Below are positions 32,681 through 41,500 of a DNA stretch of 64,000 bases, one piece after another; the stretch's first letter is position 1, and the number at the start of each line of letters is the position of its first letter. Source of the stretch: CAIKMD01 sp035552195 (lineage in GTDB: Bacteria; Pseudomonadota; Alphaproteobacteria; ATCC43930; CGMCC-115725). Made by a program: the position numbers and the translations under genes. The DNA is taken from the NCBI GenBank assembly GCA_035552195.1, contig DASZLU010000149.1, positions 11,057-75,056 on the forward strand, in the 5' to 3' direction. The notes beneath the pieces were generated by a model that was not told the DNA's origin, made no database searches, and saw only the letters and a program-made list of their open reading frames with translations.

Positions 32681-33652
32681 CTAAATCTTCAACAGGCGTT
32701 TGGCGTTGCCGCTGAGAATCTTCTCTTTGTCGGCGGCATTCATCTGCACCGCATTGATCCATTCGGTACCGGGCGGGTTGGCGACGAAGGGATAATCGAC
32801 CGAGTACATCACGCGGTCGATGCCGAGCTCGGTGATGCAACATTGCAGCGCCGGGTCGGAGAAGAAGCCGCTGGTCGTGATGTAGAAATGCTCGCTGAAC
32901 ACGTCGCGGAAGGTTTTCTTCGCGCCGGCATTACCGGGCCGCGCCAGGCTTTGACTGATGCGCCAGACGAAGAAGGGCAGGCCCTCGCCGAGATGGCCGA
33001 GGATGATCTGCAGCTTCGGATATTTGTCGAACACGCCCGAGAGGCAGAAGCGGATGCCTTGCGTCGCGGTCTCGACGCCGAAGCCCCAGGCCGACGAGGC
33101 GAGGTTCGGATACTCGCCGAGGTAATCTTTGTAATAGGCCTCGACCACCGCCGGATGCGGATAGGCGGGGTGAATGTAGATCGGCACGTCGAGCGCTTCG
33201 GCGCGCTCGTAGATCGGCCAGAAGCGCTTGTCGTCGTGGAAGACGCCATTGGTCAGGCCGTGGATCATCACGCCCTTGGCGCCGTATTTCGTGACTGTGC
33301 GCTCGAGCTCGTCGGCGGCGGCTTTCGGATCGGGGGTCGGGCAGACGGCGAAGGCGTAGAGCCGGTCCTTATAGGCGCGGCAGGCCTCGAACAGCCGGTC
33401 GTTGGCCTGGCGGGCGAGGGCAACGGCGCTTTCCGGGTCCATCTTTTGGACCGAGGGCGCGCCGTGGGAGACGACTTGAATGTCGATTCCGGCTTCGTCC
33501 ATTTCCTTGATACGCAATGCGCCGAGATCGGCGAGGCGTTTGGCGATCTCGGGCGCCGAGCCGGCGCGCGCATCGGCGGGCGCGAATTTCGCCTTCACCT
33601 CGGCGTCGAGATAGTGTTCTTCCAGCGCGATAACGAGCGGCTTCTTGGCCAT
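32681..33652 (-). CDS. Amidohydrolase-family decarboxylase, gamma-resorcylate decarboxylase-like (copy 1)
   Basis: A 323-residue paralogue of the next gene, with the same ALEEHY motif at residues 9-14, PIYIHPAYPHP as the third ligand region and MYSVDYPF for the catalytic Asp. GGGAGGGATCG lies just before the ATG. The two copies share long blocks (PTPDPKAAADELERTVTK, GVF.KYPKLQIILGH) but differ in the loops that line the active site, so they may have different substrates or form a hetero-oligomer. It is the first gene of the pair. Confidence 0.85.
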   Translation of the reverse strand: MAKKPLVIALEEHYLDAEVKAKFAPADARAGSAPEIAKRLADLGALRIKEMDEAGIDIQVVSHGAPSVQKMDPESAVALARQANDRLFEACRAYKDRLYAFAVCPTPDPKAAADELERTVTKYGAKGVMIHGLTNGVFHDDKRFWPIYERAEALDVPIYIHPAYPHPAVVEAYYKDYLGEYPNLASSAWGFGVETATQGIRFCLSGVFDKYPKLQIILGHLGEGLPFFVWRISQSLARPGNAGAKKTFRDVFSEHFYITTSGFFSDPALQCCITELGIDRVMYSVDYPFVANPPGTEWINAVQMNAADKEKILSGNAKRLLKI

Positions 33653-33750
33653 CGATCCCTCCCATGAGTTGGGGGGGTTCTAACAACGCCGCCGACCGAT
33701 GTCATCTGCGCTCGGTCAGGCGGGAAACGCTGCCGCCTTTCGCCGATGAT

Positions 33751-34782
33751 CTATCGCGCCGGATCTTGTTTGTGCGCGAAGAGCCGCAAGAGCCCGGTGG
33801 TCTGGCGGTGCCATTGACGGAGCGGTACCGCCGGATAGCCGCCGACGACCGCGCCCGGCGCCAGATCGCGCATGACGCCGCTTTTGCCGGCGATCCGCGC
33901 GCCCGCGCCGATCACCAAATGATCGCTGATCGCTGTTTGACCGCCGACCATCACGCCGTCGCCCAGCGTCGTGCTGCCGGCAATGCCGGCCTGGCCGCAG
34001 ACGATGCAGGCGCGTCCGAGTCTGACGTTGTGGCCGATATGGACCAGATTATCGATCGCGCTCCCGGCGCCGATAATTGTGTCGCCGTTCGACCCTCGGT
34101 CGAGAGTGCAGTTCGCACCGATGCTGACGTCGTCGCCGATGATCACCCGCCCGACCTGAGGGATGCGCATGGCGCCACGCGGTCCCGCGACAAAGCCGAA
34201 CCCGGGTCCGCCGATGGTGCAGCATGACGCGATGTTGACGCGTGTGCCGATCAGGGCGTTGCTGATGACGCTATGAGCGCCAACGCAACTGCTGTCGCCG
34301 ATAACGACGCCCTTGGCGAGGACGGCGTGATAGCCGATGTGGCAGTTCTCACCGATCCGCACGTCGGCTTCGATGATGGCACCGGCATCGATGCGCGAGC
34401 CGCGCCCGATGACGGCGCTGGCGTGGATTATCGCCGTATCGTCGATGCAGGGGGCCAGCGTGTCGGGCGGATAAAACAAATGACCGGCGCGGGCAAAGGC
34501 CAGTTTCGGCTCCGCAGCAAAGAGAAGGCATTGCGCTTCACCCGCGTGCCGCGCCAGCGAGCGCGTGGTGATGATGACGCTGGCTTTGGTCTCGGCCAAC
34601 GCCCCGGCATAACGACCGTCGCAAAAGAGACTGAGATCGCCTGCGTCCGCGCTTTCGAGATCGCTGATGTCTTGAATTAATATATCGGCCGAGGATGCGG
34701 AAGGAGGATCCGCGCCGATCTGTGCTGCAAGGTCCTTCAACGGAAACGGGCCCGTTGGACGAAAAAATCGTCCGTCACTCAT
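33751..34782 (-). CDS. lpxD: UDP-3-O-(3-hydroxyacyl)glucosamine N-acyltransferase LpxD, orphan copy
   Basis: A 343-residue acyltransferase. The N-terminal uridine-binding region (DLESADAGDLSLFCDGRY) is followed by a hexapeptide left-handed beta-helix and the catalytic block NLVHIGHNV. It adds the second acyl chain in lipid A synthesis. It is not beside bamA, fabZ or lpxA, where the main copy is normally found, so it is probably a second copy. ATG 34782 is chosen; a GTG three codons upstream has no better ribosome site. It lies downstream of nothing obviously related. Confidence 0.88.
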   Translation of the reverse strand: MSDGRFFRPTGPFPLKDLAAQIGADPPSASSADILIQDISDLESADAGDLSLFCDGRYAGALAETKASVIITTRSLARHAGEAQCLLFAAEPKLAFARAGHLFYPPDTLAPCIDDTAIIHASAVIGRGSRIDAGAIIEADVRIGENCHIGYHAVLAKGVVIGDSSCVGAHSVISNALIGTRVNIASCCTIGGPGFGFVAGPRGAMRIPQVGRVIIGDDVSIGANCTLDRGSNGDTIIGAGSAIDNLVHIGHNVRLGRACIVCGQAGIAGSTTLGDGVMVGGQTAISDHLVIGAGARIAGKSGVMRDLAPGAVVGGYPAVPLRQWHRQTTGLLRLFAHKQDPAR

Positions 34783-34985
34783 CGGCTTCACAGGGCATCC
34801 AACTCTCAGCCGCGAGCGCTTTCAATAACAGATGCCCACGATAAAAAGATCCTGGACCCAATTGACCGATTTCGCAACGAGATTGCTGCGGCAGAGAGCC
34901 AGTCGCGACGAGGACGCGCACCGCGGCATAGAAGCCGCGTGCGTGTCTATATTCATAAGCAGGATCGGGGCCCTGCCGCGTGCGG
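34783..34985. other. Intergenic stretch without a supported gene
   Basis: About 200 bases upstream of lpxD. Short open frames exist on both strands, but none has a ribosome site or a protein-like composition. It presumably holds the lpxD promoter. Confidence 0.4.
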
Positions 34986-35237
34986 TTAGCTCGGTTCCGC
35001 GGTCCAAATTTTCTTAAACCACTCGGCGTTCGCGCCGTCTCGAAAGCGTACGGTCCACTGCGGCGCGCTCTTGGTGCTCGTCCATGTCTTCCCGCGCACA
35101 CCGCATTTCGCGGTCAAGGCATGCTCCCATCCGGAGAGATAAGGCGATTCGACCGCATGCGGGAAGGCCGCATCGGCGATTGCTTCTTGGTCCGCCGCCG
35201 GCTTAACGGGCGCAGCGGTCGCTTTCTTCGTTGCCAT
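34986..35237 (-). CDS. Small conserved-type hypothetical protein
   Basis: An 83-residue protein with a lysine/alanine-rich, probably disordered N-terminus (MATKKATAAPVKPAAD) and a compact, tryptophan-containing second half (SGWEHALTAKCGVRGKTW, FKKIWTAEP). GGAGAG lies 8 bases before the ATG. It is the first of a run of small leftward genes (34986-36459) that look like general-stress or stationary-phase genes. No family could be assigned. Confidence 0.65.
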   Translation of the reverse strand: MATKKATAAPVKPAADQEAIADAAFPHAVESPYLSGWEHALTAKCGVRGKTWTSTKSAPQWTVRFRDGANAEWFKKIWTAEPS

Positions 35238-35392
35238 CCTTGCTCTCCTTCTTTCTCAAAAATCAAAAGCCCGACGCAGCGCGCGCCGGGATATGCCATT
35301 GAACCTGCCGACGATGCGGTTTCTCGCAAGAAACGCGGGACTGTCGAAATCCCGTCGTCTTCGCGTTTCTTCGATGATCGCAGTCGAAACGA

Positions 35393-35608
35393 TTAAAACG
35401 CCAGCTTGGCGCGCAACCGGTCCATCGACGCCACGCGCATAGCCTGCATTTCCAAAAGGTTGACGAGCAATTCGTGCGCGACGGTCGCATCGAAGCCGTG
35501 ACGGTCGTATTGTGCAATGATAACGCGCTGTTGTCCAATACGGCGATCGGCGGCGGCGACCGCTTTTTGGGCGCGTTCTAAAGTATCCAAAAGGCGGCTC
35601 TGACTCAT
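35393..35608 (-). CDS. Small helical hypothetical protein
   Basis: A 71-residue protein starting at ATG 35608 (MSQSRLLDTLERAQ). It is almost wholly helical, with a regular pattern of charged and hydrophobic residues (AQKAVAAADRRIGQQRVIIAQ) and a second helix (HELLVNLLEMQAMRVASMDRLRAKL), like short coiled-coil proteins frequent in Hyphomicrobiales. The ribosome site is weak, and an ATG nine codons upstream is possible. Function unknown. Confidence 0.6.
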   Translation of the reverse strand: MSQSRLLDTLERAQKAVAAADRRIGQQRVIIAQYDRHGFDATVAHELLVNLLEMQAMRVASMDRLRAKLAF

Positions 35609-35651
35609 CGAGCTGCATATAGGAAGCGTTGCCATGGCGGCAAACAAGATT

Positions 35652-35936
35652 TCAGTCGAAATCGCTCTTTCGCAACAATATCGGTAGTGGGACTTTTTCG
35701 CTTTGCGCGGCGTATTTTTCGATCGCCTTCTGCTCAATCGCCGTACGCCAGCGGTCGAAGGCGGTGAGACAGGCTTGCTTGCTGCGATCGCGGGCGCCGA
35801 AATGCTCGATCAGCGCTTCCATCGAGATCGCGCAAGCAACCGGGACGTCTGGTTCGCCGTCATCTTCCGCGAGGAAGTTCACCACGTTCCGGCGTAAATC
35901 CCAGCCGCGAATTTGCCGGGTAAAAGAAAGCGTCAT
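35652..35936 (-). CDS. DUF1488 family protein
   Basis: A 94-residue protein beginning MTLSFTRQIRGWDLRRNVVNF from ATG 35936, with GAGGTCG before it. The pattern of an opening strand with WD, followed by VACAISMEALIEHFGA and a helical end, matches DUF1488, a small family of unknown function common in proteobacteria. It lies 31 bases downstream of a cold-shock protein gene on the same strand and may share its transcript. Confidence 0.75.
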   Translation of the reverse strand: MTLSFTRQIRGWDLRRNVVNFLAEDDGEPDVPVACAISMEALIEHFGARDRSKQACLTAFDRWRTAIEQKAIEKYAAQSEKVPLPILLRKSDFD

Positions 35937-35967
35937 CGGCGACCTCGGTCGTTTCTCAAGCGCATTG

Positions 35968-36177
35968 TCACAGATCGGAGAGCGACACACGCTCTGCCAC
36001 GCGATTGTGTCCGTCGGTCACGACCTCGTAGCGGACGCGCTGTCCCTCGGCGAGCGCGGTCAAACCAGCATGCTCGAGCGCCGCGGTGTCCACGCGCACG
36101 TCTTCGCTTCCATCCATGGGCGCGATGAAGCCGAAGCCTTTTTCGGCACTGAACCATTTGACCGTACCGATAGCCAT
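35968..36177 (-). CDS. Cold-shock domain protein, variant RNP2
   Basis: A 69-residue single cold-shock domain (MAIGTVKWFSAEKGFGFI). RNP1 (KGFGFI, residues 13-18) is intact. RNP2 reads DVRVD at 26-30 instead of the usual DVFVH, so the Phe and His that stack on nucleic acid bases are lost. It probably binds single-stranded RNA or DNA more weakly or with other specificity. It is the first of two close leftward genes with the DUF1488 gene. Confidence 0.92.
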   Translation of the reverse strand: MAIGTVKWFSAEKGFGFIAPMDGSEDVRVDTAALEHAGLTALAEGQRVRYEVVTDGHNRVAERVSLSDL

Positions 36178-36231
36178 GCTTCTAAAAGCGCTCCATTCGT
36201 TTGACGATCGCTTCGGACACCGCGCATCTTT

Positions 36232-36459
36232 TTAAGAATTCCCCTCGCGATGATTCGCACGACGTTCATATTCGGTCGCCAGGCGAAGCATGGTATCGCG
36301 ATCGTTGCTGTCCGGCATCTGCAGCGCCCGTTCGCGCAGGCCGCGGGCGGTTTCCCGCATGCCATCGGGCGAATTCTTGGCTCTTTCGGAGGCGACGTGA
36401 AATGATGCCTCGGTTGCCTGACGTTGCTCGGATTCCTTTGCAAATCCGCGATGGATCAT
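36232..36459 (-). CDS. Small hypothetical protein
   Basis: A 75-residue, charged, mostly helical protein from ATG 36459 (MIHRGFAKESEQRQ), with a C-terminus MLRLATEYERRA that is a common ending of short hypothetical proteins in this group. The open frame extends 32 codons upstream, but that part has low protein-like character. No ribosome site is clear. No function can be given. Confidence 0.5.
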   Translation of the reverse strand: MIHRGFAKESEQRQATEASFHVASERAKNSPDGMRETARGLRERALQMPDSNDRDTMLRLATEYERRANHREGNS

Positions 36460-36731
36460 GCGACCGCCCGATAAGGCACAAGCGCGACGATGGCTAAAAC
36501 GATCGCTGGCGGAGTGAGGAGGGGTGGAACGATCAAGCCCGACATCAGAAGCCACTCCGTCGATGTGGCGGGAGCGCTCTTATCTCTCAGCCGGCCGCCG
36601 ACGCAGCAACCGATAATATAGGAGGGGCGTCGATTGTGGTTTTAGCAAGGCGACGGGTCGATGAGCCGCTTTGTGCGATCCATGGCGAAGAGCGTCCTGG
36701 CATGCGGCCCGCAAACATGCGATAGACGGCG
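36460..36731. other. Intergenic stretch of about 270 bases
   Basis: It separates leftward small genes from a rightward small gene. Several short frames are present (for example 36490-36621, plus) without ribosome sites or recognisable content. I see no RNA gene or repeat. Promoters for both neighbours should lie here. Confidence 0.4.
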
Positions 36732-36935
36732 ATGCCTAGCAAAACAAAGTCCCGCTCACGGCCAAGCTCGGCCTACCCCGATCGCGAGATCATCGCAAAG
36801 GCCGAGGGACGATTCGCGAAAGCCGACAAGCAGCGCGCCAGCATCAAATCCGATCCGAAACGGGCGGTGGAGCGCGAGAAAGAGCGCGTCGGGCGCATCA
36901 AAAAAGCAAAGAAAAAAATCGCGATGAAAACCTAA
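36732..36935 (+). CDS. Small lysine/arginine-rich hypothetical protein
   Basis: A 67-residue, very basic protein ending in KKAKKKIAMKT. The composition suggests nucleic-acid binding or a disordered protein, but there is no motif. The ribosome site is poor and an overlapping frame exists, so this may not be translated. It ends three bases before the stop of the convergent MBL-fold gene. Confidence 0.4.
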   Translation: MPSKTKSRSRPSSAYPDREIIAKAEGRFAKADKQRASIKSDPKRAVEREKERVGRIKKAKKKIAMKT

Positions 36936-36938
36936 TCG

Positions 36939-38030
36939 TCACCCGCCGCGGCTGCGGCCATGCGCGACATTCACCTCGGTATCGAAGCAGACTGGTTCGC
37001 GGTATTCGCGCGACACGGTGGTGAGATGCGGGTCGGCGTTTTTCAGCGCCTGGAACACCGGCTCGGTCGCGCGCCACAGCGGTGTGTGACCGCTGAACGC
37101 GGCGTCGTGATGCGCCGGCATGAAGACGTCGGGCTTATAGAGCTTCTCATGCTCCAAGGCTTGTGCCGCGACCAGCGGGTTGAGGAAATCCGCCGACAGA
37201 GCCACCAAAGCAAGATCGATGCCCGGCGATTTGGCGAAAGCCTGCTTCTCGTAATCGGTGACATGACCACCGCTGTCGCGATAGACGACGCGGAAGCCGT
37301 CGTCGAAGGTGATGATGTAGGCGATCGTGCCCTGGTCGATGACGCGCGGATCGAAGGTGCCGCGATCCTGGATCGTCTTCTCCTCGGACTGCTGCTCGGG
37401 TGTCAGCTTCGGTGCCAACGAATTCACTGCGTTTTCCATAACGTCGGTGATGTGCTTATCGGGCTTGCCATGCAAAGCGAGGATCGGTTCGACGGTGAAG
37501 CCATTGAAGAAGAGCTTTTCCTGCGAGCGGCCGAAGACGGTGCGGATTTGCTTTTCCGGCACGCCTTGGGTCTTGAGCTTATCGGTCGTGACTTGCGCGC
37601 CGACGATCGTCGCGCCGGTGCGGATGCCGACCGAGGCGGCATCAGCCATATGATCGAAATGCGCGTGGCCGAGGAGGATGACATTCGCCTTCTTCACGTC
37701 GGCGGCGCTGAAGCCGAGCGGCGGATAATTGCTGCCGCGATCGAAGAACGCATCGAGCAGGATAATCTGGCCGTTATAGACGAGCTCGAAATTGGAGAAG
37801 CCGGTCCAGCGCACGGCGAGGGTATGGCGGTCGCGCGGCGCCGCGCCGCCGGTCGAGACCAGCTTTGCGTCGGAGCAGGCGGGGTCGTGCGGCTCGCTGG
37901 TGAAACTGCCGACTTGCTCAAGCGCCGGCACTTTGTCGGCGCGCGGATCGGCGAAGGGATCGGCTTGCGCGACAGCGTTGAGGGCAAAGAGGGCGGTGAC
38001 CGCAGTGCCGGCGGCGAGGCTCCATCGCAT
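36939..38030 (-). CDS. Secreted MBL-fold metallo-hydrolase
   Basis: A 363-residue protein with a signal peptide (MRWSLAAGTAVTALFAL...AQA) and the metallo-beta-lactamase-fold zinc motif HAHFDHMAD. A second histidine follows in the PAHHDAAFSGH segment. It shows the pattern LAVRWTGFSNFELVYNGQIILLDAFFD of the UPF0173/L-ascorbate-lactonase-like branch, but is exported. It hydrolyses an unknown ester, lactone or amide in the periplasm. It is divergent from sdhE. Confidence 0.85.
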   Translation of the reverse strand: MRWSLAAGTAVTALFALNAVAQADPFADPRADKVPALEQVGSFTSEPHDPACSDAKLVSTGGAAPRDRHTLAVRWTGFSNFELVYNGQIILLDAFFDRGSNYPPLGFSAADVKKANVILLGHAHFDHMADAASVGIRTGATIVGAQVTTDKLKTQGVPEKQIRTVFGRSQEKLFFNGFTVEPILALHGKPDKHITDVMENAVNSLAPKLTPEQQSEEKTIQDRGTFDPRVIDQGTIAYIITFDDGFRVVYRDSGGHVTDYEKQAFAKSPGIDLALVALSADFLNPLVAAQALEHEKLYKPDVFMPAHHDAAFSGHTPLWRATEPVFQALKNADPHLTTVSREYREPVCFDTEVNVAHGRSRGG

Positions 38031-38183
38031 GGGTGTTCTCCCGTATAGCTTGGCCTTGTCCTATCAGTCCGGCGCAACCCTGTCATCTAGGGCGCGCTCT
38101 TGCCCGTGCCGAAGGCAAGTGCCATTTTCCACCTATCGCCGCGCCGGATTCCCGTCGCGGCTGGTGGCGATTCTGGAACGAGT

Positions 38184-38453
38184 ATGGACGAAGCGACCGA
38201 AGCCCGCCGCAAGCGGCTCTATTTCCAAAGCGCGCATCGCGGCACCAAGGAAAGCGATCTGCTGCTCGGCGCGTTCGCCGGCGCGCATCTTGCCGCCTTC
38301 ACCCCGGCGCAGCTCGATGCCTATGAGGCGCTGCTCAACGAGAACGACGGCGACATTTACGACTGGGTCACCGGCCGCTGCACCCCGCCGAGCGAGAAGA
38401 TGAGCGATGTGCTGCGGTTGCTGCTCGCTTTCAAATATCCGGGGGCGCGGTGA
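38184..38453 (+). CDS. sdhE: FAD assembly factor SdhE (SDHAF2 family)
   Basis: An 89-residue protein. The diagnostic HRGTKESDLLLGAFA block (RGxxE, needed for covalent flavin attachment to succinate dehydrogenase) is at residues ~18-32, followed by LLNENDGDIYDWVTG. Length and helical content fit the family. ATG 38184 is used; the frame stays open 28 codons upstream. It is just ahead of mfd, an arrangement I recall as common in alphaproteobacteria, with a palindromic repeat in between. Confidence 0.92.
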   Translation: MDEATEARRKRLYFQSAHRGTKESDLLLGAFAGAHLAAFTPAQLDAYEALLNENDGDIYDWVTGRCTPPSEKMSDVLRLLLAFKYPGAR

Positions 38454-38465
38454 GGCCCTGTTATT

Positions 38466-38543
38466 CGTCATTGCGAGAGAAGCAATCCAGAAGCTTCACG
38501 TGTCGGTCTGGATTGCTTCGTCGCGACCCTCCTCGCAATGACG
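38466..38543. repeat. Palindromic repeat, family R1, between sdhE and mfd
   Basis: A 78-base element with perfect 12-base inverted ends CGTCATTGCGAG / CTCGCAATGACG and inner arms GAAGCAATCCAG / CTGGATTGCTTC (written here from the sense of each strand). It fills nearly all of the 108-base gap between sdhE and mfd, so the two genes may be separated in expression. Confidence 0.9.
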
Positions 38544-38561
38544 TCTAACTGAACGTCTGAA

Positions 38562-41500
38562 ATGACCAACACCGACTCTTTCTTCCAAACACGCGGCAAG
38601 CACGAGATCGCCTCGACTCCCGAGGGCCACGATGCCTTCGTCATCGGCGGCGCGGTGGCGCGCGGGGCGACGAAGACGCTGCTGCATATTTGCCGCGACG
38701 ACGGCCGCATGGCGCGGACGCTGCAAGCGTTGCAATTCTTCTATCCGGATATCGAGGTCATCACGTTCCCGGCCTGGGATTGCTTGCCCTATGACCGCGT
38801 CTCGCCGAATGCCGAGATCACGAGCCGGCGCATCGATGCGCTAACCAAGCTCACCGAAGCGGGCGAGGCGCCGCGCATCGTGCTGACGACGATGAACGCT
38901 GCCTTGCAGCGCGTGCCGCCGCGCAACGCGTTCGCAGATCGCGTGCTGCGTCTTGCGGTGCGCGGCTCGATGCCGGTGGAGCGGCTGATCTCGTTCCTCG
39001 GCCGCAACGGCTATAGCCGCGCCGACACGGTGCGCGAGCCGGGCGAATATGCGGTTCGCGGCGGCATCGTCGATCTTTATCCGTCGGGCAGCGCGGCCCC
39101 GCTGCGTTTGGATTTCTTCGGCGACGAGATCGAGAACGTTCGCATGTTCGACGCGCTAAGCCAGCGCACGACCGGCCCGGCCGAGGCACTGGTCGTCAAG
39201 CCGGTGAGCGAAGTGCTGCTCGACCAGACCAGCATCAGCCGGTTCCGCTCGCGCTATCGCGAGCAATTCGGCACGGCGGTCAATGACGACCCGCTCTACG
39301 AAGCGGTCAGCGCGGGGCATCGCTATATCGGCGTCGAGCATTGGCTGCCGCTGTTCTACGAGACTCTCGAGACGATCTTCGATTATCTGCCCGCCGCGGC
39401 GGTGTCGCTCGATCATCAATCCGACGGCGTGCGTGGCGACCGGTTGGAATCGATCGACGATTTCTACGCCGCGCGGCGCGATACCGGTTCGGTCAAAGGC
39501 GCGGTCGTCTATCGTCCGGTCGAGCCGAAGCAACTCTTCCTCGACGCGAAGGAGTGGGGCCAGATCCTCAACATGCGCGCGGTGGTGCAGTTGTCACCGT
39601 TCGGCGGCAGCGCCGATGCGGCCGATGGGGGGGCCAAGCCGGGAATGGATTTCGCGGCGGCGCGTGCCGATCCCTCGCGCAACCTTTTCGACATTGTGCA
39701 GTCGCAATTGAAGGATGAGATCGCGGCGGGCAAGCGCGTGCTGATCGCGGCGTATAGCGCCGGCTCGGGCGAGCGCTTGGGCACGCTGCTGAAAGAGCAT
39801 GGCGCGGGCGAGACGCTGTCGGTGCCGTGCTGGGAAGATTTCCGCCGCCTGCCGCCGACGGCGCTCGGCCTTGCCGTGCTGGCGGTCGAGCATGGCTTCC
39901 GCTTCGAGGACACGGTGCTGGTCACCGAGCAGGACATGCTCGGCGATCGCCTCTCGCGGCCGCCACGGCGCCGCGCCAATTACGACCAGTTCGTCGCCGA
40001 GGTCGCGACCTTGCAGCCGGGCGATCTCGTCGTCCATGCCGAGCACGGAGTCGGGCGCTACGACGGTCTCTCGACGCTCGATGTCGGCGGCGCGCCGCAT
40101 GATTGCCTGCGCGTGATCTATTCCGGCGACGACAAGCTCTTCGTGCCAGTCGAGAATATCGAGGTGCTGACGCGCTACGGCACCGAGGACGCGAATGTCG
40201 CGCTCGACAAGCTCGGCAGCGTGTCGTGGCAATCGCGCAAATCGCGCGTCAAGAAACGCATCAAGGATATCGCCGAGGAACTCATCGCCGTCGCGGCGCA
40301 GCGCGCGCTCAAGGAAGGCGAGCCAATGGCGCCGGCGGAAGGCACGTATGAGGAATTTGCCGCTCGCTTCCCGTTCCCCGAGACCGAAGACCAGGACAAG
40401 GCGATCCTCGACAGCTTCAACGACATGGCCTCGGGCAAGCCCATGGATCGCCTGATCTGCGGCGATGTCGGCTTTGGCAAGACAGAAGTGGCGTTGCGTG
40501 CCGCGTTCGTCGCGGCGATGAGCGGCACCCAGGTCGCGGTCGTGGTGCCGACAACGCTCTTGGCGCGCCAGCATTTCCGCACCTTCCAGGCGCGCTTCGC
40601 CGGGCTGCCGCTGAAGGTCGAGCAGCTCTCGCGGCTCGTCAATGCGAAGCAAGCGGCACAGACCAAGAAGGATCTCGCCGAGGGCAAGCTCGACATCGTC
40701 GTCGGCACGCATTCGATCTTGGCGAAGGGCATGGCCTTCAAGCATCTCGGCCTGCTGATCATCGACGAAGAGCAGCATTTCGGCGTGACTCAGAAGGAGC
40801 GGCTGAAGCAGCTTAAAGCCAATGTCCACGTGCTCACGCTGACCGCGACGCCGATCCCGCGCACCTTGCAACTGGCGCTCGCCGGCGTGCGCGAGATGAG
40901 CGTGATCGCGACACCGCCGGTCGACCGGCTCGCGGTGCGCACCTTCGTGCTGCCCTATGATCCGGTGGTTGTGCGCGAGGCGGTGCTGCGCGAGCTGCAT
41001 CGCGGCGGGCAATGCTTCTACGTCGCGCCGCGCATCCAGGATCTCGACGAGGTGCAGGCGCAGCTCAAGGAGCTGGTGCCGGAAGCGAAGATCATCGTCG
41101 CCCATGGCCAGATGGCGCCGACGCGGCTGGAAGAGGTGATGACCGCGTTCGACGCCCGCGAGTTCGATGTGCTGCTCTCGACCAACATCATCGAAAGCGG
41201 CCTCGACATCCCGAGCGCCAACACGATGATCGTGCATCGCTCGGACATGTTCGGCCTGGCGCAGCTTTATCAGCTTCGCGGCCGCATCGGCCGCAGCAAG
41301 TTGCGCGGCTACGCCTATCTCACGCTGCCCACCGGGAAGATGCTGACCGAGACGGCGCAGCGCCGGCTCGAGGTCATGCAAACGCTCGACACGCTCGGCG
41401 CCGGCTTCACTTTGGCGAGCCACGATCTCGATATCCGCGGCGCCGGTAATTTGCTTGGACAAGAGCAATCCGGCCATGTGCGCGAGGTCGGCATCGAGCT

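Noticed and set aside
34822..35007. A 61-codon minus-strand frame between lpxD and a small gene
   Set aside because: No ribosome site and no protein-like pattern; it overlaps the end of the supported small gene at 34986.
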